Below, piece after piece: positions 34,665 to 46,230 of a stretch of 64,000 bases of DNA; the first letter of the stretch is position 1, and each line of letters begins with the position of its first letter. Below the pieces are notes generated by a model. That model was not told the DNA's origin and did no database searches. It saw nothing but the letters and a program-made list of their open reading frames with translations. The DNA lies in assembly GCA_036426205.1 (NCBI GenBank), contig CM071570.1:52188984-52252983 (forward strand). The letters run 5' to 3'. Both the position numbers and the translations under genes were made by a program. Source of the DNA: Ascaphus truei (Eukaryota > Chordata > Amphibia > Anura > Ascaphidae).

Positions 34665-35020
34665 GAGAGATGGATGAGAGAGAGAGAGAGAGAGGAGAGA
34701 GACAGATAGAAGAGACGAGAGAAGTAGAGAGACAGAGAGATAACGAGACAGATAACAGACGAAACAATACAAGGAGACAACACATAACAAGAACAGACAC
34801 AGATACATATTACACATCACATATACATAACATATAACATATACAAAATATACATATACAAACATCATATAATATATTAAGATATATATATATATACACA
34901 CACACAAATATGTAAATATAACTGTATGCTCATCTGCATGTCTAAGGCAGGATATATATGTGTGTGTGTGTGTCCCTTTGGGATAGCAATAAATGGGGTA
35001 TATATATATATATATACATG
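34665..35020. repeat. Purine-rich and AT/AC microsatellite zone
   Basis: A (GA)n-rich stretch (34672-34745), then acata/tacaca-type and (TA)n/(GT)n tracts. A marker string ccctttgggatagcaataaa at about 34974 recurs near 42664 and marks a duplicated segment. Confidence 0.85.
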
Positions 35021-35212
35021 TAGAGGTATCAGTACCGTGTTAGCGAGCTTCAAAATCAAAAAAAATAGATGATACCGTTCGGGCTACGAAATGCTTTATT
35101 TGTGCGAGCTTTCGAGAGAAACTGATCTCGTCTTCCGGCGATGTTACAATGAATGAAGCAAGGATTTACTTAAAAACAAGGTCTCTGGAATGTTATCTGT
35201 GCTGCGTCCTTC
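35020..35212 (-). mobile_element. PLE 3' end fragment (second subfamily)
   Basis: On the minus strand: ccggaagacgaga-tcagttt-ctctcgaaagctcgc, followed by acaaataaagcatttcgta and the gatacc-rich tail. The string about 35145-35105 is hammerhead-like: cggaaga as a degraded core, cgaga/tctcg as stem II, then GAAA and the self-complementary agct. It differs in sequence from the PLE-4 ends next to it. Confidence 0.5.
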
Positions 35213-35214
35213 CA

Positions 35215-35258
35215 ATATAAATATATATAATATAATATATATATATATATATATATAG

Positions 35259-35289
<31 letters not shown>

Positions 35290-35325
35290 TATTATATATA
35301 TATAATAATAATATATAAAAAGAAT
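35215..35325. repeat. (TA)n-rich microsatellite
   Basis: Near-continuous TA repeats with small interruptions, abutting the end of the left PLE-4 arm. Confidence 0.9.
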
Positions 35326-35329
35326 TTAC

Positions 35330-38300
35330 CAGATTGGAGTCCGGAAAAAACGAGACAGCACACAGTCTTAGTGATCAATGAGATGTAATCAAAGTAACTG
35401 GCACACATCCAACGTTTCGGTAATACGGACTCCTCAGACGGCAAATGAATGCAATAATTTATCCAACAAATCAATTAAATCAACTCCCTGTAGGCGCAAC
35501 ATGCCGGAAGGCGCTGTCACGCTAATCAGAGACATGTAATCAATGATTTGGTAACATGCGCACCCACTCACTCACTGCCCCAACACGATCTCCTTGTCTT
35601 TACCCCCGGAGGCACTCACCCTGTCTATCCCGCCACCGTTCCTCCTCGCGGCGCTAATCAACCCTCGCTGCTGACCAATCTCGGAACATGCACTTGATCA
35701 GGATCTGCTCAATGGTGGACAGCAATGCACATGCGCGACCATCCTATCTCTCTGTGTCGTGACCCGCAACACGCTGAGAAACGCATCACCATATGTTCTC
35801 AGCCTAATGCATGTTTAGCCCAACTACGGTGGCCCACATAGTGCATAGTTTATCTCTAATGGCGGTTCGCGCATGCGCGAACATGCCCAAGCAGCTCAAT
35901 GTGCAGAATGTATACATACAGCGGCAAGCATAGTGTTATCCAAGAGCTAACCTATTATAGCATAACAGCACCCATGTGAGGATGTGCCCTTACAGATCTG
36001 ATGAGGATCTATAATTACCAATGCCAAAACTTCATAAAGCAAGGCACCTAGCCGATAGAGCCATGTGGGGGGGCTATAAAATGTGATCGCATTAAAGCAG
36101 ATTTGCATGTGTTGAAATATGCTTGCTTATTTACAGAGGACCCGCTCCAGCATAAGGACGCAAAAACGCTCACAGCAAAACATACAAAAACCAATATGAT
36201 AAACAACAAAATGTGATATGATGTGTGCATCACGCACACAATATATTGTTATCCATGGCCCACTATAATAAATACTATTACTACAAGACTAAAATTAGTT
36301 AAATCGAAAACCCATAAAACAGTTTGGTCACACATATTTCTTCCTAAATAGAGTGACCAATGGGCTTTTAATAATATGCCCAATGAGACAACATCTAGTT
36401 ATACACGTGTCTATCCGGAAACACCATTCATACTTGATCCTTGACTATGTCCTAGAGCCAGCTTTAAACAGGCCTTATTTACACGACATATCACGTTTAG
36501 AAGTCTCATATATACCATGTAGTATCTATGATCTCGAAGCAGGACATGAGCCAACATGATGCACATACCAACACCCTAAGTGAACAAGTGAAAATAACAA
36601 TACATGGGCACATATGAAAATAACACATAAGGACATAATGCAGAAATATTATGAAATGAACATTGACACAAAAAGACACATAATTACAGGACAAGAAATG
36701 ATTCCTCAGCAAAACGAAGTGTCATAGTCCTGACTTCTTTTATAGGAAACATCCAATGAAAAATCTTCGTTTAGGCCAAAAGGGGCCACAGTTTTTAATT
36801 CAAAGATGTGCCTCGCTTCACTTTGCAATAGCAATCTATTTTCTATCACCCCTCGTGTGAGCCACTTTGACCTGTGAAATACATGCATCGAATGTTGCCA
36901 ATGAAGTTTAAAATCCCTAAAATGTTGGCAACAGGGAGGCATTTAAACTCTAAATCCTTGGCGTCTGCAGATAATGCTTTCGCGAATTGTTGAACGATGG
37001 ATAGGATATACGGTTCTTTAAGCTACGCATGGTCTTCCCAATGTAAAAGTAACCCACAGGACATTTAATCCATATTACACAAATTTTGATTCACAATTCA
37101 GATGTGATGAATTTGATTTTGTCCCCATTATGTGGATGACAGTAGAAAGATCCCACCTGATATATTGGCAATTCGTGCAACCCTTGCACCTGTGGCCCCA
37201 GGTTTTTGGGTTAACAAGTTTTGTCCTTGCTATATTTGTCAGCAGGATCTGCTTGCGTGATCATGTCCCCAACTGACGGACCACAGACGAAAACAAAACA
37301 AGGGGGGTTCACGGAAGAATTTTCCTATTTTATCATCATTGGCTAGTGACATGCCAATTATCTCTAATGCCACGTTGTATGCATGGGGACGCAGTGCAAA
37401 TGTGCTTATGACATTAAATCTTGAACTTTTTGATTGATCGCCCAGTTCGATGTTAGTTACGATCTGAGTTTCCTCCCTAATCACACGATCTAGGATCTTT
37501 GACGTCGACCGGACTATAGCCTCGCTCTAGGGACCCTAGCCATGTTGATAAGTGCAGGTTCCAACTCATTGTGATCACTGGTGATTCGTTTCACCTGTAG
37601 AAGTTGTGAGTACGGAAGCCCCTTTTCAACGGGGCCGGATGGTGGCTTGTGGCAAAGCAATGTATTTTGTCAGTGTTTCTGGTACAGCCTGTGGCCAATT
37701 TGTCGCCAGCTTTGTATACCATCGTGGTCCAAGAAGGAATTTCTAGAACTGTAAAACACGAGTGAAAACAGTATCTTTGATGGAATATCGTTAAGACGGT
37801 TAACAAAGTCCTGTAATTCCACGAAGAGCCACTCCAAATAATAAAAATATCATCAATGTAGCGTAAAAACTTTCTGATGTAGTGTGCATTGGGCGCATCG
37901 CATAAGATGTGGGTTTGCTCATACATGTCCATGTAAGAGGTTCGCATACGATGGAGCATGTTTGGCCCATGGCTGTCCCACTGAGCTGGAGATAGTAGCA
38001 TTTTCAAACCTAAAGAAATTTTTGTTTAGGATGAATTCTTCAGGAGTTGTAAAAATTCAGACGGTGGTCCAGTCTTAAAGTACTCGTTATCAACCTTTTC
38101 CCTGATAGCCCCAACCCCTCTTCAGCGAATATTCGTATAGAGGCTTGCTACGTCGAGGGTAGCCAATATGCACCCAGCTGGATTAAATGCTAGATCGTAA
38201 TATGCTCATGAAGTTGGTAGTGTCTTTGACAAAACGTGGCCATACCGCCACCAGCGGTTGTAGATAAAGCAAAATATTGGAATCGGATGGCATAGTGATG

Positions 38301-38493
38301 TCCGAGCCGAGTAATAGGCGACCTCGGTGGGGTGTGGTAGATTGTGAATATTAGGGATCGTGTACATGACAGGTATTTGGATGCTGTTGCATAAGGAAAC
38401 CACCAGTGTCCTCCGAGATCCATCCATTGGATAATACCCATTTGAATATGGCATCAATTTCCCCTTTGTACGCCGCAGTAGGATCCTTACCCA
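35330..38493 (-). mobile_element. PLE-4 left arm (minus-strand copy)
   Basis: A 5'-truncated PLE copy running from 38493 down to about 35330. The order on the minus strand is late N-terminal/early RT, RT, endonuclease-region sequence, 3' non-coding DNA and a terminus ending in cggactccaatctggtaaatt. It is the inverted counterpart of 38521-41612. The two arms match through most of their length apart from frequent one-base indels. They differ clearly in about 35490-35760, where the right arm has unrelated or strongly diverged pLTR sequence. Confidence 0.85.
35411..35437 (-). ncRNA. Hammerhead-like motif, PLE-4 left pLTR
   Basis: Minus strand reads CTGAGGA (35437-35431), gtccgtattacc, then GAAACGTT (35418-35411). 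Both conserved core strings are intact, but the intervening segment forms only a weak stem II. It is the positional equivalent of 41483-41516 in the right arm. Confidence 0.45.
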
Positions 38494-38550
38494 ATTGTTG
38501 TACGTCTCAGTGTCTCCAACCTTGGGTAAGGATCCTACTGCGGCGTACAA
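37591..38550 (-). pseudogene. PLE-4 left arm reverse transcriptase (frameshifted)
   Basis: Frames on the minus strand give KGKLMPYSNGYYPMDGSR and PVMYTIPNIHNLPHP (38550-38206), the PLE block before the first RT motif. The 38007-37591 frame then has SAQWDSH-type sequence (SMG box, frameshifted), SYMDMYEQTHI and KFLRYIDDIFIIWSG with the catalytic YIDD. Next come VLEIPSWTTMVYKAGDKLAT and FATSHHPAPLKRGF. Multiple frame breaks mean it is inactive. Confidence 0.8.
38494..38520. other. Centre of the 6.3-kb PLE inverted repeat
   Basis: A ~27-base unpaired spacer (ttgttgtacgtctcagtgtc and seven more bases) separates ggatccttacccaa on the left from ttgggtaaggatcc on the right. Both PLE copies are truncated at this same nucleotide. 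Confidence 0.9.
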
Positions 38551-39930
38551 AGGGAAATTGATGCCATTATTCCAATGGGTATATCCAATGGATGGATCTC
38601 GGGGACACTGGTGGTTTCCTTATGCAACAGCATCCAAAAATACCTGTCATACACAGATCCCTAAGATTCACAAATCTACCACACACCCACCAGGGGACCT
38701 ATTATCTCGGCTCGGACATCAACTATGCCATCCGATTTCACAATATGTTGACTTTTATCTACAACCCGGTGGCGGGTATGGCCGTTTGTCAAAGACACTA
38801 CCAACATGGAGCATATTAACGATTCTAGCATTTAATCCAGCTGGGTCGCTATGGCACCCTCGACGTAGCAAGCCTCTATACGAATATTCCGCATGAAGAG
38901 GGGTTGGAGGCTATCAGAGAAAGTTGATAACGAGTAGTACTTTACAGACTGGACCACCGTTTGAATTTTTACTACTCCTGATAGAAGTCATCCTAAAAAA
39001 AAATTTCTTAGTTTTGAAAATGCATACCATCTCAGCTCAGTGGGACAGCCATGGGCTCAAACATGGCTCCATCGTATGCGAACCTTTACAGGACATGTAT
39101 GAGCAAACCCACATCTTATTCGATGCGCCCAATGACACACTACATCAGAAAGTTTTTACGCTACATTGATGATTTTTATTATTTGGAGTGGCTCTTCTGT
39201 GGAATTACGGACTTGTTAAACCGTCTTAACGATATTCCATCAAAGATGTTTTACGCGTGTGTACAGTGATCTAGAAATTCCATTCTTGGACACGATGGTA
39301 TACAAAGCTGGCGACAAATTGGCCACAAGGCTGTACCAGAAGACACTGACAAAAATACATTGCTTTATGCCACAAGCCACCCTCCGGCCCGGTTGAAAAG
39401 GGGCTTCGTACTCACAATTCTACGGGTGAAACGAATCACCCAGTGATACCTGATGTTGGAACCTGCACTATCAACATGGCTAGCAGGTTCCTAGAGCGAG
39501 GCTATAGCCGGTCGACGTCAAAGATGCACTAGATCGTGTGATTAGAGGGGAGAACTCAGATCGTACTAACATCGAACTGGGGCGATCAATCAAAAAGTTC
39601 AAGATTTAATGTCATAAGCACATTTAGCACTGCGTCCCCATGCATACAACGTGGCATTAGAGATAATTGGCATGTAATAGCCAATGATGATAAAATAGGA
39701 AAATTCTTCCGTGAACCCCCCTTGTTTTGTTTTCGTCGTGGTCCGTCAGTTGGGGACACTGATCACGCAAGCGATCTGCTGACAAATATAGCAAGGACAA
39801 CGGTTAACCCAAAACCTGGGGCCTACAGGTGCAAGGGTTTGCACGAATTGCCAATAATGCAGGTGGGATCTTTCTACTGTCATCCACATAATGGGACTAA
39901 ATCAAGATTCATACAATCTGAATTGTGAAT
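38521..39930 (+). pseudogene. PLE-4 right arm reverse transcriptase (frameshifted)
   Basis: The 38495-38896 frame has DPTAAYKGKLMPLFQW and, after a frame change, IPKIHKSTTHPPG and CHPISQYVDFYLQP (typical PLE pre-RT/RT sequence). The 39051-39269 frame has MGSNMAPSYANLY and KFLRYIDDFYYLEW with the catalytic YIDD. Further frames carry endonuclease-proximal sequence up to about 39930. Frame breaks occur roughly every 100-300 bases. Confidence 0.8.
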
Positions 39931-41439
39931 CAAAATTGTTATAATTTGATTAAATGTCCATGTGGGTTACTTTACATGGGAAGACAGTGCGTATGCTTAA
40001 AGCGTATAGCTATCCACGTTCACAACAATTGCAAAGCATTCTTCTGAGACGCCAGGATTTAGAGTTTAAATGCCTCCCTGTTGCCAAACATTTAGGATTT
40101 TAAACATTCATTGGCAACATTCGATGCATGCTATTTCACAGGTCAAAGTGCTCACACGAGGGGGTGATAGAAATAGATTGCTATTGCAAAGTGAAGCGAG
40201 GCACATCTTTGAATTAAAAACTGTGGCCCCTTTTGGCCTAAACGAAGATTTTTCATTGGGATGTTTCCTATAAAAGAGTCAGGATATGACACTTCGTTTT
40301 GCTGAGGAATCATTTCTTGTCCTGTAATTATGTGTCTTTTTGTGTCAATGTTCATTTCAATAATTCTGCATTATGTCCTATGTGTTATTTCCATATGTGC
40401 CATGTATTGTATTTTCACTGTTCACTTTAGGGTGTTGGTATGTGCATCATGTTGGCTCCATGTCCTGTTCGAGATCATAGATACTAATGGTATATATGGA
40501 CTTCTAAATACGTGATATGTCGTGTAAATAAGGCCTGTTATAAGCTGGCTCTAGGACATAGTCAAAGGATCACAGTATGAATGGTGATTCCGGATAGACA
40601 CGTGTATAAACTAGATGTTGTCTCATTGGGCATATATATAAAAGCCCATTGGTCACTCTATTTAGGAAGAAATATGTGTGACCAAACATGTTATCTGGTT
40701 TCGATTTTAGACTAATTTTAGTCATTGTAGTAATTAGTTTATTATAGTGGGACATGGATAACAATATATTGTGCAGTGATGACCACATCATATCACATGT
40801 TTGTTGTTTAACATATTGGTTTTTTGGATGGTTGCTGGAGCGTTTTTGCGTCCTTAGCGGAGGGTCCCTCTGTAAATAAGATAAGCATATATTTCAACAC
40901 ATGCAAATCTGTTTAATGCGATCACATTTTATAGCCCCCCACCCTGGCTCTATCGGCTAGTGCCTTGCTTTATGAAGTTTTGGCATTTGTAATTATAGAT
41001 CCTCAATCAGATCTGTAAGGGCAAATCCTCACATGGGTGCTGTATGCATATAATAGGGTTAGCTCTTGAGTAACACTATGCTTGCGCTGTATGTATACAT
41101 TCTGCACATTGAGCTGCTTGGGCATGTGCGCAGGCGAAGCCACTTAGAGTAAAACTATGCACTATGTGGGCCACGTAGTTGGGCTAAACATGCATTAGGC
41201 TGAGAAGCAATATGGTGATGCGTTTCAGCGCGTGTTGCGGGTCACGACACAGAGAGATAGGATGAGTCCGCGCATGTGCGATTATGCCTGGTCAGACTAT
41301 GAGGCCACCGTAGTTTAAAGGGAGGTTGTGTGTTAATCCAAGATGGCGATGCGTTCCAGCGATGTATGCGTGCCAAGCGGCGCGGTTTCGCGGGCAATGT
41401 TGCGCCCAACGGTGAGTTTGATTTAATTTTGATTTGTTG

Positions 41440-41530
41440 GGTATATAAGGTGGTGGATTAGCATTCACTTATTGCAACGTCCCTGAGGAAGGTCACGTTG
41501 AGTGTACCGAAACGTTGGAGGTGGTGCCAT
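41440..41530 (+). promoter_or_regulatory. TATA box plus hammerhead-like motif, PLE-4 right pLTR
   Basis: gggtatataagg (about 41440-41451) lies about 32 bp before CTGAGGA (41483-41489), a perfect match to the hammerhead core CUGANGA. After one extra A, stem II pairs ggtcac with gtgtacc (one inserted base) around the loop gttga. It is followed by GAAA at 41509-41512 and the self-complementary acgt. Stem I can form three pairs (tcc before the core, gga after). The core is well preserved, but the extra A before stem II departs from the consensus. Confidence 0.6.
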
Positions 41531-41732
41531 GTTACTTTGATTACATCTGCATTGGAATCACTAAGACGTGTGCTGTCTCGTTTTTTCCGGACTCCAATCT
41601 GGTAAATTCTATTTTACATGTGCATATGGGGCAAGCATCAGCATTTTATCTATGTTTACAGTGTGCCAACTGAGATGATTTTTATTATATATATCTATAT
41701 ATATATATTATTAATATAATTATATATATTAT

Positions 41733-42560
41733 AGAAAAATCTATAAGATAAAGGAGATTTTTGGGTTACATCCTTTGATCAAATAATGGAGACTGCTAAC
41801 CACGTCAAGGTAAGTCTCTATAGCAGGTCCCTACGCTAAATGCATACTAATGTTATGTGAATAAATCAGAAGGGGTTGATATATCCAAGCTATGCTATAT
41901 AACCTAGTGCAGTTAAAAAATGGTATATAGCAGTGAAGTACTCACAGTGCAAGTAAAGTGAATAGAGAATACAGGACCTTGCTGGGAGATCATACCTAGA
42001 AGAAGGAGGGGCTGGCCTGCCACAAACTGCCCAATAAGCATAGTTGCAGGTGATTGGCTAAATATTAAGCTACCCATAACCAAGCTTGGACATGGTGAGA
42101 AGAAGAGTGCTAGGCGCTCGACGCTCATGCTCTCCTGCTCAAGCAGGAGCTTTTTAGTGTCCCTGTGAGCGCACGCCGACGACTCATGCAGGGACACTAA
42201 AAAGCTGCTGCTTGAGCAGGAGAGCATGAGCGTCAGCGTGCGCGCTTGTAAATGCTGTGTGGGAGGCGGGGCAGGTGCACCACGTCATGGCTCCGACGTC
42301 ACGGATTGCCATTGGCTTTTAGCAGCCACGTGACGGGCCCTCCGCTTCTCTCAGCGGCAAAATTTAAACTTGCCTGTCTCCTGCATTTCCACACGCCTCC
42401 GCACGCATGCGGAAGCGGCTCCTAAAGCCGCGCTGATCACAGATGCATGGGGTAAGTGTATCTGCTCAGCACGGCCTGCTGCACCATGTCCCAGGCCTAA
42501 TAGTGGTGCCCTCTAGGAGCGTGCTGCCAAGGATTAAAATCGGCCCAACAGAAAATGTAA
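41733..42560. repeat. Direct duplication, copy 1 (split by PLE-4 and a MITE)
   Basis: Matches 42711-43100: aaaaatctataagataaagg, atcctttgatca, ggaccttgctgggagat and cggcccaacagaaaatgta recur in order. Its 5' part (ccctttgggatagcaataaa) lies at about 34974, so the PLE-4 block (35.0-41.7 kb) apparently inserted within this copy. A second, smaller insertion (42080-42497) also lies inside it. Confidence 0.8.
42080..42497. mobile_element. Harbinger-like MITE with a 44-bp hairpin
   Basis: About 418 bp flanked by TAA (42077-42079 and 42498-42500). Termini contain tggacatggtg and the inverse caccatgtccca. The uninterrupted sequence in duplicate copy 2 shows the empty site. Inside, 42122-42165 and 42189-42232 form a nearly perfect 44-bp stem (cgctcatgctctcctgctca against tgagcaggagagcatgagcg). 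GC-rich and non-coding. Confidence 0.8.
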
Positions 42561-42662
42561 AACAAATATATAAATCGCTGCGCTTCTCCATGTAAAGATC
42601 ATGCATCTGGCGAAGGGATTGGCCATATAAATGTGAAAAACAAAGTGAATCCCTGCGCTTCT

Positions 42663-43100
42663 CCCTTTGGGATAGCAATAAATGGGGAATTTATATATAG
42701 ATATGGTGTAAAAATCTATAAGATAAAGGAGACTTTTGGTTTACATCCTTTGATCACATAATGCCAAGCCTGCTAACCACGTCAAGGTAAGTCTCTGAAT
42801 ACTAATGTTATGTGAAATAAACACAGAAGGGGTTAATATATCCAAGCATATGCTTATATAACCTAGTGCAGTTAAAAACTGGTATATACCAGTGAAGATA
42901 CTCACATGTCTGCAAGTGAATAGAGAAATACAGGGACCTTGCTGGGAGATTATATACCTAGAAGAAGGAGGGGCTGGCCTCCCACAAACAGCCCAATAAG
43001 CAGTTGCAGGTGATTGACTAAATATATTAATTACACCCTAATAGTGTTGCCCTCTAGGACCGTGCTGCTAAGGATTAAAATCGGCCCAACAGAAAATGTA
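42663..43100. repeat. Direct duplication, copy 2 (empty-site copy)
   Basis: Uninterrupted version of the segment starting ccctttgggatagcaataaa and ending cggcccaacagaaaatgta. It lacks the MITE and PLE-4 insertions found in copy 1, so it records the pre-insertion sequence at both sites. Confidence 0.8.
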
Positions 43101-43740
43101 TATGTATATGTTTTTTTTTGTTTCTATAAGTGGAAAATATAAATACAGTATGTACAAAGAATAGACTATAAACAGTAAATACAGATGTAGCAGATGTAAT
43201 TACACCCGTTAACGTATTGCGTTAACGCTAGCACAGTATTTATCAGTAGTCCTGTTGAAAAAATGGCTGAGATAACACGTTATTTAAATAATTATTTTGT
43301 GTGTTAACTCGCGTTATCGGGGGTAATAACGTCTGCTACCTCTGCATGTTTGCTGTCAGAGTATGTAAGTAACCGCAATTATTTGACATGCCAAATGATG
43401 CAGGGAGAGTACTAGTCCCCCCATGTGGGAAAGGTTATGATAGGCCTCTATTCAATATGCTGTGAATCCGCATCTCTGTGCAGGAGTTGAGTTTAGCTCA
43501 ATTTAAATAAATTGAACCAAACTCTTTTCTGGCACAGTAAAGACATTGGCACATCGTTTTTTAAAAGGGGCTGTGTTTTTGGTGCCAGAAGGTGTCTTAT
43601 GATATAGCAAATATGGGCCACAATCTCCTGACCAAAAATCAAACAGAATACCGATTTGCAATAGTCGATATATAAAAAAGGAGTATTGTCTATTTTTGGG
43701 AAATACAACCTACAACCTGTATCTTAAACATAGCACATAT
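43101..43740. other. No recognised gene
   Basis: AT-rich DNA with a short inverted pair around gcgttaacg near 43214. No coding similarity. Confidence 0.5.
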
Positions 43741-44051
43741 AGGGCCAGATGCACTACGCTCCGCTAAATCAGAGAAAATAGCGTCAGGTTGCCTAAGTAG
43801 GTAACATAAGTTATTTTCCCTGAGTTGAATGGGAATCTACTAAACTAATTATATGACAATGGCTGCTGTTTACCCTATTAGCATAGGGTTAACGCTGGGT
43901 TCATTTAGCACTGCCTTGCGTTACCTTCAAATAACCTGACCTTAAGACATGTCTTACCTAAAGGTCGCACTACAGAAGCTCCCTCCAGACCCTGAAATAT
44001 GAGAGAGCAAGTGAGTCCTATTATACTAGAATCCCAAGTGCTATATATACA

Positions 44052-45250
44052 TGTAACAGGGTATGTCCCATAGTACCTCTCCCCATAGTATATCTGTTAT
44101 GTAAGTCCTGTTAGCTGCAGGCAGTAACAGGTTAAATCTATGGGCCCTTGACTCCCCTTGTGCTCCTCCTTTGATGGACAGGAGTGCGGTTGTCATGATC
44201 AGGGTATGAGGGGTTAATGGGATCTGTGTATATGTTGATCTGCATCCCCCTGCTTCAGCAGAATTGCCCCAGGTCTGAGATGTATTCCCCCAGCAGTCTG
44301 TGTTATATTCCTGTATGTGTAGAAATCATGTCGGGAGGGAAAGGGTTAACCATATTGTGTATATGTTGATCTGCATCCCCCTGCTTCAGTAGAATTAATT
44401 GCTATGTTATGTATTAACATGGAGAGAGGGTTAACTGTGTATTTGTCATAATGTAAACCCCATAGAACCATATCTCTGTATGTGTTTGTGCTACAAGGCT
44501 GAAATTTGGATATGCTTTCCTATGCAACGAACACAGATTGCATCGATATTGTTAATCTGATTTAACATATGGGAGAAATAGTTATGTTATCGCTGTTTTT
44601 ACTATAACTTTGGATATAAGTTTGGAAGCTCGCCAAATGGCCCCTTTGATATGTAATTGTACAATCAAAGGAGGCCACTTGAAAGCCTCATTGCATATGC
44701 AGCCAGGTCTCACAACTAGGTAATAACCATTTCACCTGTCAAAAGTGACACCCTACATGAAAGACCCCTGCCCAATAAGCATTTTTGCTAGACAGGATGG
44801 CAATGAAGGCATCATGTTATAGTTTTTTATAAATGGGCTGGCCCAAATAGCTACAGGGGAGGGTTGTATTAATGAGGGGCTGGGTAAACCCAGCTTTTTG
44901 CGTTACCTGGCAACCTGTGATTGGGTCAAGATTTTTCTACACCAATAACTGAACTGCCATGGTAGGAATGGGGTCTGCGTCTATATAGTTGCTTGCACCC
45001 CTTATTCCTGTGTCGGTTGCTTGTTGCTGTCGTTTTGTCGTGCTTGTTGTGACCTATAACAACTAAGGAGCTGCTATTCGGCTGAATATCTCCTTGTCCA
45101 ACCTCAGTAAGTGTAAATATTTCTGTAATGTTATTTGCTTGATGTATTGTCTGTTCTGCTCATAGGAAATAAACTCATTCAATTTACTATATCCTAGTCT
45201 TGTTCAATCTGGCCCGGTTATTGTATGTATGTGCTATTCTCGCGTGACAG
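44052..45250 (+). mobile_element. LTR-like block (candidate solo LTR)
   Basis: Starts tgtaacagggtatgtcccat, contains a TATA-like gtctatatagttg at about 44978 and an AATAAA poly-A-type signal at about 45167. An internal near-duplicate gttgatctgcatccccctgc occurs at about 44236 and 44365. No coding region. Boundaries and family are not certain. Confidence 0.4.
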
Positions 45251-45299
45251 CGGTGATGATTCTTGGCCTGTGTGCAGCCTATCAGGGTTAGGTACAGTC

Positions 45300-45700
45300 C
45301 ATGGGCCCGCCCCTGCTTCCTGAGGAAGAGGTAGAGCTAAAACTTATTCAGTCCTGCTTTGGAGTTCGAAGTAAGCAGATGGGCTGCGAGGCTCTCCCAT
45401 TGCAAGGATGGGCAGGCCCACTCTAAGTCATAGGCCTGGAGGACCATCTGACTCAACAACCAATACTATCGGGGTAGCACCATCCAGATAGGGCTGGAAC
45501 CTTGAGAGGCACCACTGTATGTAAAGCTGATGCAGTGGCTGCTACTCAATAAAAGCCCTTGTTCACTCCCCTCCTGTCTGAGTATCAGTTCTTGGGCAGG
45601 AGGGATAAAGTATGCAGTGGTGTGGGCTGACATCCATACACTGTGGTGCCCATCACCGCTGGAGGTGCACACCACCAACATAAGAGGAAGAAAGTAGCCT
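45300..45700 (+). mobile_element. Second LTR-like fragment
   Basis: ctcaataaaagcccttg near 45546 followed by a pyrimidine-rich stretch and gggcaggagggataaag resembles the R/U5 part of a retroelement LTR. It abuts the previous LTR-like block, but I cannot tell whether they are one element. Confidence 0.35.
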
Positions 45701-45711
45701 GTCCTGGTCTC

Positions 45712-45962
45712 AAAGTAATAATAATAATAATAGCATATTCTTGTATAGCGCTGCTTATTTTACATAGCCCTTTACAGAGACATTTTGCAGGCACAGTCCC
45801 TGTCCCATGGAGCTTACAATCTATGTTTTTGGTGCCTGAGGCACAGGGAGAAAAAGTGACTTGCCCGAGGTCACAAGGAGCCGACACCGGGAATTAAACA
45901 GGCTCCCCTGCTTCAAACTCACTGCCAGTCAGTGTCTTTACTCACTGAGCCACTCCTTCTCC
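45712..45962 (+). mobile_element. L2/MIR-like dispersed repeat
   Basis: Shows the order tatagcgctgcttatttt, catggagcttacaatctat, gtgacttgcccgaggtcac and a terminal cactgagccactcc. These blocks are characteristic of short L2/MIR-related repeats of vertebrates. It starts at an (ATA)n tract. Non-coding; the ORF running through it is a by-product. Confidence 0.65.
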
Positions 45963-46230
45963 CTTCAGATCGCTCCCAGTCTCCTGAACCAACAGGTAAA
46001 GCACCACAGATCATGTAGCAGCATGTTGATCACCCAGAGGGGGGGGGGGTGGTGGTGGGGGTGGCAGTGCTACATACAGTATATCTCCTCTCTTCCAAAA
46101 CCTATATTTCAGGGTCTGGACGGAGCTAACGCCATCTTTAGGTATGACCTAAATAACTTTGGGTTAAATCCCTGCACAAACCTGAATGACCTTCAGTGGA
46201 TATGTGATGTTAGGGAGAACATCACTACGT

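Larger units (their letters stand above)
38521..41612 (+). mobile_element. PLE-4 right arm (plus-strand copy)
   Basis: Head-to-head partner of 35330-38493. It begins at the same truncation point in the PLE coding region and runs through RT, endonuclease-region and non-coding sequence to ccggactccaatctggtaaa near 41600. It holds its own pLTR variant with a TATA-like box (gggtatataagg, 41440-41451) and a hammerhead-like motif (41483-41516). Confidence 0.85.

Noticed and set aside
35330..41612. Pure sequencing hairpin artefact as the explanation of the PLE inverted pair
   Set aside because: Not dismissed entirely, but the arms differ over a few hundred bases in the pLTR and end at element boundaries, which a simple folded read would not give.
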